From contig NZ_JAOTIF010000007.1 of assembly GCF_025628885.1 (NCBI RefSeq), forward strand, positions 1 to 64,000: a stretch of 64,000 nt of DNA, read 5' to 3'. This stretch comes from Paraflavisolibacter caeni (lineage in GTDB: Bacteria > Bacteroidota > Bacteroidia > Chitinophagales > Chitinophagaceae). A program made the translations under genes and the position numbers. Below the pieces are notes generated by a model. That model made no database searches, was not told the origin of the DNA, and was given only the letters and a program-made list of their open reading frames with translations. Positions 55,128 to 64,000 of this stretch are shown in pieces (position 1 is the first letter of the stretch; each line of letters starts with the position of its first letter).

Positions 55128-56228
55128 TTAATTGGTTTGTCTGAAATTGTCAACATATATAACAGCTCCGGCTCCATCTGTTGCATCATTAAAGCGCAAG
55201 ACAAGTTGCTTGAACTTTTCATCAGCAGGGATTGCTGCAATAGTGCCGAAATCAAATACAAGTTCTTCCCATGCTCCTGAAGTCGTAAATGCTGTTTTCA
55301 GTACAGCAACACCATTTTTTATGCTGGAACCTGCTTCCAATTCTACATTGAGGCTTTTACCAATCAAAGCCGGGTCCGAGTTATAAGCCAGGACTTTTAT
55401 TTTCTTGCCTTGTGCCATATCAATAGTGGTATTCAGCGGACTATAGGTGCCGCTCCAACCTTGATTTCCTCGGGTAAATTTGCCAACTTTTGCACTTGCA
55501 TTCAGTCCTGATGGGTTAGGATTGTCGACAAGGGAGAATTGCTGATTATCACCAAAGGTTCCAAAGAAGTAATTGATCGTGGACAGATCAAAAGTGATCG
55601 GGAAGCCAAATGCATCATAAATCCTAACTGGCGTAACTTTTTCTGATTTGGCAGCACCGCCGCTTAGCGCTACTACTTTTACATCATAATTCCCCGCTGT
55701 TGTGTATGTATGAGATATTTCAGCGCCAGATGCAAGGGGTGTACCTGTTTCATTGGATACATCACCAAAATACACCAGGTAAGACGCTGCATACAGTGCA
55801 GTAGCTTTCACCTTCAATATATGTACATCAGTTGATGCCGTTACATTGATGTTTTCGGGTGCTCTATATGTTACCTGCAGTGGGTAGGTAGCTGTAGATT
55901 CAGTTCCGGATAAACTTTTCGATATGATAGTAACAGTGTAACTTCCTTCCGGGTAAGCATGTGTTGCATAAAAGCCCGGCTTCACTTCTGCTTCTGAAGC
56001 CGTTCCGGTTCCATGACCAAACTTTACTATGAAAGAAGATGCTCCTTCACCCGTCGGCGTAATTTTTACATTACCGGAATTATCATTGCTTATTTCGAAA
56101 ACTTTACCTGTGTTAGCTACGGCAGCTGTGCTCAAAAAGGAAGTATCATCATCAATGCCATCTTTTTGACATCCGGTAGTGCCCACAATTAAAGCCAACA
56201 GGCCAGAGATTATTGATATTTTTTTCAT
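55128..56228 (-). CDS. Surface glycan-binding-type lipoprotein with PKD repeats
   Basis: The 366-residue protein has the leader MKKISIISGLLALIVGTTGC. Two PKD/Ig-like domains follow (FIVKFGHGTGTASEAEVKPG; YLVYFGDVSNETGTPLAS), and a C-terminal carbohydrate-binding-like beta-sandwich (NQGWSGTYSPLNTTIDMAQG; ELVFDFGTIAAIPADEKFKQ; YVDNFRQ) resembles CBM4/CBM-type folds. It lies 11 bp after SusD, the usual slot of an SGBP. It probably holds the glucan at the surface with SusD; inferred from place and fold. Confidence 0.8.
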   Translation of the reverse strand: MKKISIISGLLALIVGTTGCQKDGIDDDTSFLSTAAVANTGKVFEISNDNSGNVKITPTGEGASSFIVKFGHGTGTASEAEVKPGFYATHAYPEGSYTVTIISKSLSGTESTATYPLQVTYRAPENINVTASTDVHILKVKATALYAASYLVYFGDVSNETGTPLASGAEISHTYTTAGNYDVKVVALSGGAAKSEKVTPVRIYDAFGFPITFDLSTINYFFGTFGDNQQFSLVDNPNPSGLNASAKVGKFTRGNQGWSGTYSPLNTTIDMAQGKKIKVLAYNSDPALIGKSLNVELEAGSSIKNGVAVLKTAFTTSGAWEELVFDFGTIAAIPADEKFKQLVLRFNDATDGAGAVIYVDNFRQTN

Positions 56229-56239
56229 GACCGTTAGTT

Positions 56240-57751
56240 TTAGTAGTTAGGATTTTGAATCAGTTTCGTACCCTGTAATTCCTGGGAAGGAATCGGGAAT
56301 ATTTCGTTTTTACCAGCTTTGAAGCCACGGTTGGCTAATTTAGTAGCAGCATCACCCCAGCGAACCAGGTCGAAAAAACGATGGCCTTCTCCAGCCAATT
56401 CCAGCCTGCGCTCTGTTTTAATGGCGTCTATGGAAACCGGAACAGAAGACAATCCAACTCTTGCTCGTACTGCATCCAACAAGGCTTGGGCTCTTGCTCC
56501 GGTACCACCTAAAGCTTCCGCCTCCAACAGGTAGGTATCTGCCAAACGGATGATATAACTACTTTGCTGGAAGTTCAATTCTACAGAACCACCTCCGGTA
56601 CGTATATCTGATTTCCTTGGAATAAACTTATTGAGAAAGTATCCAGTGTTCTGGAATCCTTCAATATAGGTAACCTGACCTGCAGCTGCCAAAGCCTTTA
56701 CATCCAGAACAGTAGCTGAAAATCTTGGGTCATTTTTAATGAGGTCATAGAAATCCTGTGTCCAGACATTAAAGCTCCAGCCGGAAGTGTAAATATCCGG
56801 GGCTGTTGTACCAACTCTGTTGTAACTCCGTGGCCCTACCATTTGCGATGCTGTATTTCCTTCATCCCTGCTGCTGCCCCAGAAACCCCAGTCAGCATTG
56901 GATTGGTCGGTATGAACTACTTCCAGGATTGATTCAGCATTGAATTTATTGGTAAATACCCAGAGATCAGCAAAATTGGGCAATAGCCTGTTGCCATACT
57001 GATTGGGCTGGCCGGGAGTGCCATTCACCTGGGCCAACATAGCGGCGGCTTCTGTTTTTTTATTTTCAAAAAGGTATACTTTACCAAGCATGGCCTGCGC
57101 AGCGCACTTCGTAAAACGTCCGGCTTCTGTGGCCAAGACCACAGAACTTGGTAGATGAGGTATTGCTTCGTTCAAGTCTTTTTCTATCTGTGCGTATACA
57201 GCAGAAGGTTCTGCTTGCGTAACATTATAGATATCTGCGGTACTGAGTGGCTCAAGAAATAAAGGAATGTTTTTGAACATTCTCACGAGGTTGAAATAAT
57301 AAGTAGCGCGCAAAGCTTTTGCTTCAGCAGTAAAGCGATCCTTTTCACCAGCATCCATTGGCACACCCTGTAGTTTAGCCAATAAAATGTTAGCCCTGAA
57401 TATACCCTGGTAATGATCACTCCAGAAGCTCCGGGGTATAATGTTTGGATTGATGGTATAATTGGAAAACCCCTGGATGCCTGCCCCATCGGATGAACTG
57501 CCTCCTCCGGCGTAATTATCATCAGAACCAGCATTCATCATAGTGATCATATTTTCAAAACCTCCTGAATTTTTGCGCAACACATCATATGCTGCAACTA
57601 AACCAGAATAGGCTTCGGCCCTGTTGGAATAATAGTTTTGGGTAAGAAATTGTCCTTTGGGTTCAATCTCTATAAAATCCTTTTTGCATGATCCGAGCAA
57701 TACCATGAGGGTGGCCGCCAGGAGTGCTGTATTGATTCGAATATGTTTCAT
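56240..57751 (-). CDS. SusD/RagB family nutrient-binding outer-membrane lipoprotein
   Basis: A 503-residue SusD-like protein. The leader ends LMVLLGSC (lipobox). FIEIEPKGQFLTQNYYSN, AYDVLRKNSGGFENM, FRANILLAKLQGV, ALRATYYFNLVRMFKNIPLF and IKTERRLELAGEGHRFFDLV are the classical family blocks in order. It closes over the SusC barrel and hands the glycan to it. ATG 57751 lies 19 bp after the susC stop; the upstream extension to 57790 overlaps susC and is not used. Confidence 0.96.
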   Translation of the reverse strand: MKHIRINTALLAATLMVLLGSCKKDFIEIEPKGQFLTQNYYSNRAEAYSGLVAAYDVLRKNSGGFENMITMMNAGSDDNYAGGGSSSDGAGIQGFSNYTINPNIIPRSFWSDHYQGIFRANILLAKLQGVPMDAGEKDRFTAEAKALRATYYFNLVRMFKNIPLFLEPLSTADIYNVTQAEPSAVYAQIEKDLNEAIPHLPSSVVLATEAGRFTKCAAQAMLGKVYLFENKKTEAAAMLAQVNGTPGQPNQYGNRLLPNFADLWVFTNKFNAESILEVVHTDQSNADWGFWGSSRDEGNTASQMVGPRSYNRVGTTAPDIYTSGWSFNVWTQDFYDLIKNDPRFSATVLDVKALAAAGQVTYIEGFQNTGYFLNKFIPRKSDIRTGGGSVELNFQQSSYIIRLADTYLLEAEALGGTGARAQALLDAVRARVGLSSVPVSIDAIKTERRLELAGEGHRFFDLVRWGDAATKLANRGFKAGKNEIFPIPSQELQGTKLIQNPNY

Positions 57752-57770
57752 ATATAAAGAGATTAATGAG

Positions 57771-60700
57771 TTAAAATGTAAGTTGAACACCGCCTAGAAT
57801 GGTACGTGCCTGTGGATACTGGCCTCTGTCAATGCCAAATATTCCACCTCCCACTTCAGGATCATATCCTGTGTAGTTGGTTAGCGTGACCAGGTTTTCT
57901 CCTGTTACATATATCCTGAACCTGGAAACACCTATTTTTTGGAAAAACTTGTTGGGTAGCGTATAACCCAGTTGTACTAATTTAAGACGGAGATAATCAC
58001 CTTTTTCCAGGTAGAATTCCGACATGTTACTGAAATTACCGTTAGGATCTGAGCTGATCAACCTTGGATAATCATTTGAAGAGCCTTCGCTCGTCCAACG
58101 GCTCATTGCTTTAGCAGGATAATTGGCAGCAAGTATATCCAGTCGACGCAAACCCTGGAATATCTTACTACCTGCTACACCTTGTGCAAAGGCCATAAAG
58201 TCAAATCCTTTATAATCCATATTAATAGTAAAACCAAAAGAATATTTTGGAATACTGCTACCCAGGAACGACTTGTCCAGGTCGCCACTTGTGATTTTTC
58301 CATCACCATCCAGGTCTGCCCAGATAAAGTCGCCGGGACGTGCATTGGGTTGTATCAGCGCTCCATTTTTATTTTTATAATTCTGGATATCTTGCTCATT
58401 CTGAAATATGCCCAGTTTTTTGTATCCCCAGAAACTGTTGTACGGATGATCCACTTGTATACGTGTTATGGTTCCCATCGACTGGAAGCCTGCACCACCA
58501 CTAATAAAGTTGGTATCGGCTGCTACATAAGTAACTGTGTTTTTGAGATACGAACCGTTTGCATTAACAGAGAAATTAAAATCTCCAAAGCTTTTGTGAT
58601 AACCCAATTCTACCTCAATACCAGTATTTTTCATGTCTGCAACATTAGCCCAGGGGTTTGAAGAAACGCCAACATAACCCGGGATTACTACCGGACGGAG
58701 AATGCCGGTTGTTTTTTTATTGAACCAGTTTACAGTGAGGTTAAAAGCTGTAAACAATTGAGATTCAATGCCAATATCCGCTGATGCTGTTTCTTCCCAG
58801 TGAAGATCAGGGTTGTCTAATGTTTCAGGGGCATAACCAGTTGTTACTGTTCCGGTATTGCCCAAAGAATAATTATAACCGCCGACAACTGTAGACAGAT
58901 ACCTGAAATCATCCAGGGCGTCATTACCTACAATCCCATATCCTCCTCTCAATTTCAACGAATTGACTATCTTATTAACGGGCCAGAAGTTTTCGCGGTT
59001 AATATTATAGCCAGCAGAAAATGACGGGAATACCCCATATTTATTGTTGGCCCCAAAGCGGGTGGAACCATCCCGGCGAACAATACCGGTAAAAAAGTAT
59101 TTATCAAGATAAGTGTAGTTTAAACGGCTAAACAAGGAGGTGATTTTATGCTCTATAAGATCACCTGCATAGCCGTCACGGTTAGCCAGGCCTACATCGA
59201 ACCTGAAAGATGCGTCCCTGTAGTCGGAAATCGGAAGATTATAAAAGGTCATTCCAACGTTTCCCCCAATATTTTCTACATAAGCACCCTGACCTAACAA
59301 AAGAGTAAAATCATGATCACCAAATTTTCTATTATAGTTTACTGTATTCTCAATGTTCCAGTTGAATGATTTGTTTTCTCCTTTATTATAGCTGTTTTTA
59401 TTGGATGAGACTGTTGAACTTAGGTAGAATAAAGGCGTATAACCAATGTTCCCCCAATATGCTTTTTTGGCACCTATAGTTGAACGAATCTTTAATCCTT
59501 TGATGGGAGCTACCTCAAGGTATGCATTGCCTACAATATCATCAGACCAGCTATATTGGCCCAACCTTGTTTGCATATAAGCAATTGGGTTGGTCATTTC
59601 TTGTCCCACCCAATTGGAAATCCCATAGGGGTTTCCGTTTGCATCCTTAATGATACCTGTATTACTATATATACTTGCATTAGGCTGGGAGGCTACCTCG
59701 GTAACCACCAATGGAGTAATAGGATCCAAATTAATCGCTGAACTCAGTGGACCACCATATTCACTGTTGGTATTTCCAATTCCTTTAGTCTTTTGATGAG
59801 TATAACCCAGTGTTTGACCGAATGAAAAGATGTTGGAGATTTTGTGGGTGGAATTCAGGCGGATATTTGTTTTATTATAATTTGAAATTTCTGTGGCTAC
59901 GATCCCCTCTTGATCCTGAATGCCGGCAGAAAGGTAAAAAGTGGACTTGTCATTTCCTCCACTGAGGCTTATTTCGTGCAAATAACGATTGGCTGAATTG
60001 TTGAATATTTCTTTTTGCCAGTCAGTACCCTTACCTACAGATGTAACATTTGGAAAGACAATGGTTTTTCCTGCAGCAACTTCACTTTCATTCCTCAGAA
60101 CAGCATATTGGGTCGCATTCAGTAGGTCAAGCATTTTTGCAGGCCCCGAAACGCCATAAAAACCATTATAATTTACAATTGGCTTTCCTGACCTGCCTTT
60201 TTTTGTGGTCACCAATATGACCCCGGTAGCTGCGCGCGTACCATAAATAGCAGCGGAAGCGGCATCTTTTAGTACTTCAATAGATTCAATATCCGACTGA
60301 TTGAGGTAGCCGATACCCCCGGCATCAATAACTACACCATCAACGACCCATAACGGGTTATTATTATTAAATGTAGTTATGCCTCGTACCCGGATGGTAG
60401 AACTTGAACCAGGCTGACCCGAGTTTTGAAGGATGGTCACACCAGAAACACGTCCCTGTAATGCTTGTTCAATACGTCCGTTAGGAACATTTTCCAGGTC
60501 TTTTGCTTTAACACTGGAAATAGCGCCGGTAAGGGTCGCTCTCTTTTGTGTGCCATAACCCACAACAACTACTTCGTTTAATGAACCGGCTTTTGAATCT
60601 AATTGTATATCATATGCGGTTTGTCCGTGTTTGACTGGAACTTCCTGGTCCTGCATACCAATATAGGTAACAATTAGTATAGATCCGGTTAAAGGAACAG

Positions 60701-60893
60701 TAATTTTAAAAGAGCCACTCACATCAGTTTGGGTTGATGTTTCATTACCTTTTAATCTAACGGTGGCACCTGGGAGATTTTCGCCATTGGTCTTGTTTGT
60801 TACTTTTCCGGTTACAGTAACATCCTGAGCATGTGAATGGACGAAAAATAGAATGGCAATAAAGCTTTGTAGTAAAGCAATTTTAAATTTCAT
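57771..60893 (-). CDS. SusC/RagA family TonB-dependent transporter
   Basis: The 1,040-residue outer-membrane transporter has a signal peptide (MKFKIALLQSFIAILFFVHS, then HAQ). A carboxypeptidase-regulatory-like domain (VTGKVTNKTNGENLPGATVR), a TonB box/plug (LNEVVVVGYGTQKRATLTGA; QALQGRVSGVTILQNSGQPG; IRVRGITTFNNNNPLWVVDG) and a beta-barrel ending RTILGGVQLTF follow. It imports oligosaccharides to the periplasm using TonB energy. ATG 60893 is chosen over TTG 60899. First gene of the PUL, divergent from the regulator across 185 bp. Confidence 0.96.
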   Translation of the reverse strand: MKFKIALLQSFIAILFFVHSHAQDVTVTGKVTNKTNGENLPGATVRLKGNETSTQTDVSGSFKITVPLTGSILIVTYIGMQDQEVPVKHGQTAYDIQLDSKAGSLNEVVVVGYGTQKRATLTGAISSVKAKDLENVPNGRIEQALQGRVSGVTILQNSGQPGSSSTIRVRGITTFNNNNPLWVVDGVVIDAGGIGYLNQSDIESIEVLKDAASAAIYGTRAATGVILVTTKKGRSGKPIVNYNGFYGVSGPAKMLDLLNATQYAVLRNESEVAAGKTIVFPNVTSVGKGTDWQKEIFNNSANRYLHEISLSGGNDKSTFYLSAGIQDQEGIVATEISNYNKTNIRLNSTHKISNIFSFGQTLGYTHQKTKGIGNTNSEYGGPLSSAINLDPITPLVVTEVASQPNASIYSNTGIIKDANGNPYGISNWVGQEMTNPIAYMQTRLGQYSWSDDIVGNAYLEVAPIKGLKIRSTIGAKKAYWGNIGYTPLFYLSSTVSSNKNSYNKGENKSFNWNIENTVNYNRKFGDHDFTLLLGQGAYVENIGGNVGMTFYNLPISDYRDASFRFDVGLANRDGYAGDLIEHKITSLFSRLNYTYLDKYFFTGIVRRDGSTRFGANNKYGVFPSFSAGYNINRENFWPVNKIVNSLKLRGGYGIVGNDALDDFRYLSTVVGGYNYSLGNTGTVTTGYAPETLDNPDLHWEETASADIGIESQLFTAFNLTVNWFNKKTTGILRPVVIPGYVGVSSNPWANVADMKNTGIEVELGYHKSFGDFNFSVNANGSYLKNTVTYVAADTNFISGGAGFQSMGTITRIQVDHPYNSFWGYKKLGIFQNEQDIQNYKNKNGALIQPNARPGDFIWADLDGDGKITSGDLDKSFLGSSIPKYSFGFTINMDYKGFDFMAFAQGVAGSKIFQGLRRLDILAANYPAKAMSRWTSEGSSNDYPRLISSDPNGNFSNMSEFYLEKGDYLRLKLVQLGYTLPNKFFQKIGVSRFRIYVTGENLVTLTNYTGYDPEVGGGIFGIDRGQYPQARTILGGVQLTF

Positions 60894-60935
60894 ACGCAAG
60901 CCTTTAGGTTGTTAATAATTCCTTTTCAGGTAACA

Positions 60936-60943
60936 TAAAGGTA
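60936..60943 (-). promoter_or_regulatory. Candidate -7 element of the susC promoter
   Basis: On the minus strand the bases read TACCTTTA, seven of eight positions of the Bacteroidota -7 consensus TAnnTTTG. It lies 43 bp before the susC ATG. No TTG -33 element is seen at the right distance, as expected of an activator-dependent promoter. Tentative. Confidence 0.35.
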
Positions 60944-60970
60944 TCTAACGCCCCCCCGGGAAAAGAATTT

Positions 60971-60992
60971 ACTACTACAACACTACTACAAC
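60971..60992. promoter_or_regulatory. Candidate operator: head-to-tail 11-bp direct repeat
   Basis: ACTACTACAAC occurs twice in immediate succession (60971-60981 and 60982-60992), so the two copies lie on the same face of the helix. A partial copy, ACTACATCATT, begins at 61026 toward the regulator gene. The site is about 78 bp upstream of susC and 87 bp upstream of the triple-Y regulator, the natural place for an activator of the PUL. The repeat is seen; the binding is inferred. Confidence 0.55.
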
Positions 60993-61078
60993 AATCTGTT
61001 GAAAAGCTGATTTTTTGCCGTTTTTACTACATCATTGTTTCATCAAACAAAAATTATTACTTTCATAATGGCCAACGT

Positions 61079-63982
61079 ATGAAAATGAGAACGATTGCTA
61101 TTGTTTTTTTCCTGATTTTATCTTTATCTGTTTTCTGTCAGAACACCATTGGTCTTCCTGAGATCATTAATTATTCCAAGCAGTCTTATAGTGCGGGTAC
61201 CCAAAACTGGGACATCAAACAAGGTCAGAACGGACTTGTTTATTTCGGAAATAATGAGGGGTTATTAAGCTTTGATGGTACATTTTGGAAATTATACCCC
61301 CTGCCTAATCATACTATTGTAAGGTCTATTGAGATCACCAGGGATCAAAGAATATATATTGGCGGGCAAAACGAATTAGGATTTTTCGCGCCAGATGAAA
61401 AAGGGTTCCTTGTTTATCACTCACTTGTTGGCTTGATCCCCTTGCAGGAGCGTTCATTTGATGATGTTTGGAACATTTGTATTTATGGCAATGATATTTT
61501 TTTCAGGACCAATAAAAGAATTTTCCAGTTAAGTAATCATAAGATAACGGTTTACCCAACTCATTCCGAATGGAGGTTTTTAGGCATTTGTAATAATCAA
61601 TTAATTGCAGAAGATCTTGAAAGCGGGACTTTTTTATTTCAAAATGGAACCTGGGTTCCATTTTTTAGAAATACAGTCCTGCCCCCATTAGCCCTGATCA
61701 CCTCTTTCATTTCATTAGATCACAACCGTTCATTGATTGCAACACTCAGGGACGGCCTATTTATTAATGATGGTAAAAGCCTGGTCCGAATTTCATCGCC
61801 AGACCTGGATCAATTGTCTAAAAAAAGCATTTATAAAGCAATTGTAGTAGATAAAAACCGGATAGCGTTGGCGACCAGTTTTGATGGCTGTCATATTATT
61901 GATGAAAAGGGGAATATCATCCAAAGCCTGACGCATCAAGAGGGCCTGCAGAATAATAACATCCGTAGTATATATTCAGACAGGAACAATAATCTTTGGT
62001 TAGGACTCGATAACGGAGTCGATTTTATTGCCTTTAATAATTCAATTAAGCATATCTATCCCGAGGCCCAAAACATAGGTTCCGGATATTCTACAATTCT
62101 TTTTAAAAACCAATTATACTTTGGAACTTCTAACGGGCTATACAAGGTGAAATTAGATGGTTCTCAAAACTTAAGCTTTATTAAAAGTAAGCTTGAGAAT
62201 GTGGAAAACACAGAAGGCGAGGTTTGGAATCTTTCCACGGTGAATGGCCTGCTTTTAATGGGTCACCATAATGGAGCATTTATTATCAATAATAATACGG
62301 CTGTTCCCCTGGATAATTCCAGTGGATTCTGGACGTTTTTACCCATGTTCAATGTGCTCCCGTCTTCTCTTATGGTAGCAGGAAATTATCTTGGGCTCAA
62401 TTTTTATGACTTTAAAAATGGAAACTTCCTTAAATCTGGGATCAATGCACAATTTGAGTCGGCAAGATTTATCGTGGTAGAAAATGAACAAACGGTTTGG
62501 GTGGCACACCCTTATAAAGGTATATACAAGATTATGATCAAACCTGATCAATCAACAAGTATAAAACTATATAACCAGCGTAATGGGCTTTTTTCTACTA
62601 ATAACAATTACTTATTCAAAGTTAAAAACCGGATTGTTGCTGCTACTGAAAAGGGTTTATATGAATATAATGACCAAAAGGATATTTTTGAGGTTTCCAC
62701 TTATTTCAAGAATGTTTTGAATGAAGGAAATATCAGGTATCTTAAAGAAGACCCGTCAGGAAATATTTGGTTTGTCTCTCAAAAGGAGTTAGGTGTTGTT
62801 GACTTTACATCTGGTAAGCCTAAAATCATCCACTTCCCCGAATTAAATAACAAATTAGTGAGTGGCTTTGAAAATATTTATCCAATAGATGAACATAACA
62901 TTTTCATAGGCGGGGAAAAAGGGTTTTATCATGTAGATTTTGATAATTACAAACAAAACCGGTCGCTGATAGAAACGCGGATAAGAGTAGCCAGGTCTTT
63001 TGGGAAAAGAGATAGTGTATTATTTGGAGGGTATTTATCTCCATCAAAAACGGAAATGCCCTATAGCATGAACTCCTTGCATTTTGAATATGCTGCTATT
63101 CTTTATGGGCAACAATCCAATATTGAATACAGTTATTTTTTAAAAGGGTTCGATAAAAGCTGGTCAAACTGGTCAGGAAAGCCAGAAAAAGAATATACAA
63201 ACCTTCCTTCAGGCAATTATGTTTTCCAGGTAAAGTCCAGGACCAACCTGGGAAATGAATCTATAAACAGTACCTATGCATTCACTATTCTTCCTCCATG
63301 GTATCAAACTACATTAGCCTATTGCATGTATGTGCTTTTTTTATTAGGATTGGTATATATTATCCATAGTAAACAGAAAAAAAAGTTTTTAAAGCAAAAA
63401 GCAGAATACGAAGAACGGCAAAAACAAATACAATACCTGCATCAATTGGAGTTAGAAAAAAATGAAAAAGAAATTGTCAAGCTAAAAAATGAAAAACTCG
63501 AAGTGGAAATTGAACATAAGAATTCTGAATTGGCTTCTTCAGCAATGCATTTGGTACAAAAGAGAGAAATGCTTGAAAAGATACGTGATGAATTAAATGG
63601 ATTATTGAAAAAAATAGATAATGAACAGGTGTCACATGAATTTAAAAAGCTGATCAGAATATTGGTTGAAGACAATAAAACAGATGATAAATGGGAAAAC
63701 TTTGCCCATCATTTCGATAAAGTGCATACTGATTTCCTGGTTGTATTGAAAAACCGGTATCCTTATTTGACGGCCAGTGAACTAAGGCTTTGTGCATACC
63801 TGCGTATGAACCTATCCAATAAGGAAATCGCTCAACTAATCAATATCTCGGTGCGCGGTGTTGAAATTGGCAGATACAGGTTGCGTAAAAAGTTAGGCCT
63901 GTCCACAGAAACCAACCTGTTTGAATTTTTATTGAAGGAACAAGTTTCGCTAGCAACGCATCAGCAAACAATTAATCTGTAA
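61079..63982 (+). CDS. Triple-Y membrane sensor-regulator with LuxR-type HTH
   Basis: A 967-residue one-piece regulator. A signal peptide (MKMRTIAIVFFLILSLSVFC, Q) is followed by a periplasmic beta-propeller sensor of about 600 residues (repeats such as IRSIYSDRNNNLWLGLDNGV and IRYLKEDPSGNIWFVSQKEL). Then come a Y_Y_Y domain (YSYFLKGFDKSWSNWSGKPE...YTNLPSGNYVFQVKSRT), one membrane segment (TLAYCMYVLFLLGLVYIIHS), a long coiled coil and a LuxR-type HTH (LTASELRLCAYLRMNLSNKE; IAQLINISVRGVEIGRYRLR). No kinase or receiver domain is present, unlike a hybrid two-component system. It is divergent from susC and probably activates the PUL. Confidence 0.92.
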   Translation: MKMRTIAIVFFLILSLSVFCQNTIGLPEIINYSKQSYSAGTQNWDIKQGQNGLVYFGNNEGLLSFDGTFWKLYPLPNHTIVRSIEITRDQRIYIGGQNELGFFAPDEKGFLVYHSLVGLIPLQERSFDDVWNICIYGNDIFFRTNKRIFQLSNHKITVYPTHSEWRFLGICNNQLIAEDLESGTFLFQNGTWVPFFRNTVLPPLALITSFISLDHNRSLIATLRDGLFINDGKSLVRISSPDLDQLSKKSIYKAIVVDKNRIALATSFDGCHIIDEKGNIIQSLTHQEGLQNNNIRSIYSDRNNNLWLGLDNGVDFIAFNNSIKHIYPEAQNIGSGYSTILFKNQLYFGTSNGLYKVKLDGSQNLSFIKSKLENVENTEGEVWNLSTVNGLLLMGHHNGAFIINNNTAVPLDNSSGFWTFLPMFNVLPSSLMVAGNYLGLNFYDFKNGNFLKSGINAQFESARFIVVENEQTVWVAHPYKGIYKIMIKPDQSTSIKLYNQRNGLFSTNNNYLFKVKNRIVAATEKGLYEYNDQKDIFEVSTYFKNVLNEGNIRYLKEDPSGNIWFVSQKELGVVDFTSGKPKIIHFPELNNKLVSGFENIYPIDEHNIFIGGEKGFYHVDFDNYKQNRSLIETRIRVARSFGKRDSVLFGGYLSPSKTEMPYSMNSLHFEYAAILYGQQSNIEYSYFLKGFDKSWSNWSGKPEKEYTNLPSGNYVFQVKSRTNLGNESINSTYAFTILPPWYQTTLAYCMYVLFLLGLVYIIHSKQKKKFLKQKAEYEERQKQIQYLHQLELEKNEKEIVKLKNEKLEVEIEHKNSELASSAMHLVQKREMLEKIRDELNGLLKKIDNEQVSHEFKKLIRILVEDNKTDDKWENFAHHFDKVHTDFLVVLKNRYPYLTASELRLCAYLRMNLSNKEIAQLINISVRGVEIGRYRLRKKLGLSTETNLFEFLLKEQVSLATHQQTINL

Positions 63983-64000
63983 TCTGCTGTAAATAAATAA

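Noticed and set aside
54185-55261. Longer form of the SGBP-like gene starting at 55261
   Set aside because: The extra 46 codons overlap the upstream lipoprotein gene and would bury the lipobox leader.
58182-58661. 159-aa frame antisense to susC
   Set aside because: It is a shadow frame inside a clear TonB-dependent transporter.

Overview
The window looks like a chromosomal segment from a Bacteroidota bacterium, most likely family Chitinophagaceae (Chitinophaga/Niastella-like). The evidence is a SusC/SusD pair with a large set of secreted and lipoprotein glycoside hydrolases, signal peptides ending in Bacteroidota-style lipoboxes, moderately AT-rich DNA, weak Shine-Dalgarno sequences, and a membrane-spanning 'triple-Y' sensor with a LuxR-type HTH. 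No rRNA, tRNA, CRISPR array, insertion sequence or phage gene was seen.

Layout. (1) 1-543: gene-free DNA built from degenerate 11-bp tandem repeats. (2) 625-7164: a forward-strand acyl-CoA/small-molecule catabolic cluster: MaoC-like hydratase, a solute-binding-fold protein with no signal peptide, two paralogous family III CoA-transferases, a COG3618 amidohydrolase/lactonase and a Gfo/Idh/MocA oxidoreductase. The first three are translationally coupled. (3) 7703-15968: a storage-glucan to trehalose operon (GlgX, TreZ, and a TreY-MalQ fusion). (4) 15969-16350: more 11-bp repeats, with one unit shared with the left array but inverted. (5) 16423-25309: mixed housekeeping and accessory genes (SseB-like, FUSC-like membrane protein, GNAT, pirin, M20 amidohydrolase, DASS transporter, NAD(P)-binding protein, GH43, small unknown). 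(6) 25512-32167: Hsp20, a GH106-type rhamnosidase, a small SnoaL-like secreted protein and a GH63/MGH1-type glucosidase. (7) 32420-40657: unknown secreted proteins, NAD(P)-binding protein, CPA1 antiporter, glycerate kinase, a degraded NAD(P)-binding gene, an SDR of foreign appearance, aldo/keto reductase and an AraC regulator. (8) 40746-46700: a tripartite RND efflux operon. (9) 47057-48566: GNAT and SDR. (10) 48592-63982: a polysaccharide utilisation locus (PUL).

The PUL reads on the minus strand as SusC, SusD, two surface-binding-type lipoproteins, GH16 (with Calx-beta domain), GH5, GH30 and GH30, with a divergent triple-Y regulator. This enzyme set fits a beta-1,3/1,6-glucan such as laminarin or fungal cell-wall glucan. 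A perfect 11-bp-stem hairpin with a GCGA tetraloop separates the capture genes from the enzymes, and a head-to-tail 11-bp direct repeat lies in the susC/regulator intergenic region as a candidate operator.

The points most worth a second look are the leaderless solute-binding protein coupled to CoA-transferases, the two inverted 11-bp repeat zones bracketing the 544-15968 block, the TreY-MalQ fusion, the intra-PUL hairpin, the candidate operator, and the decayed NAD(P)-binding gene beside a probably transferred SDR. All functional calls come from reading the sequence; no database search was run.
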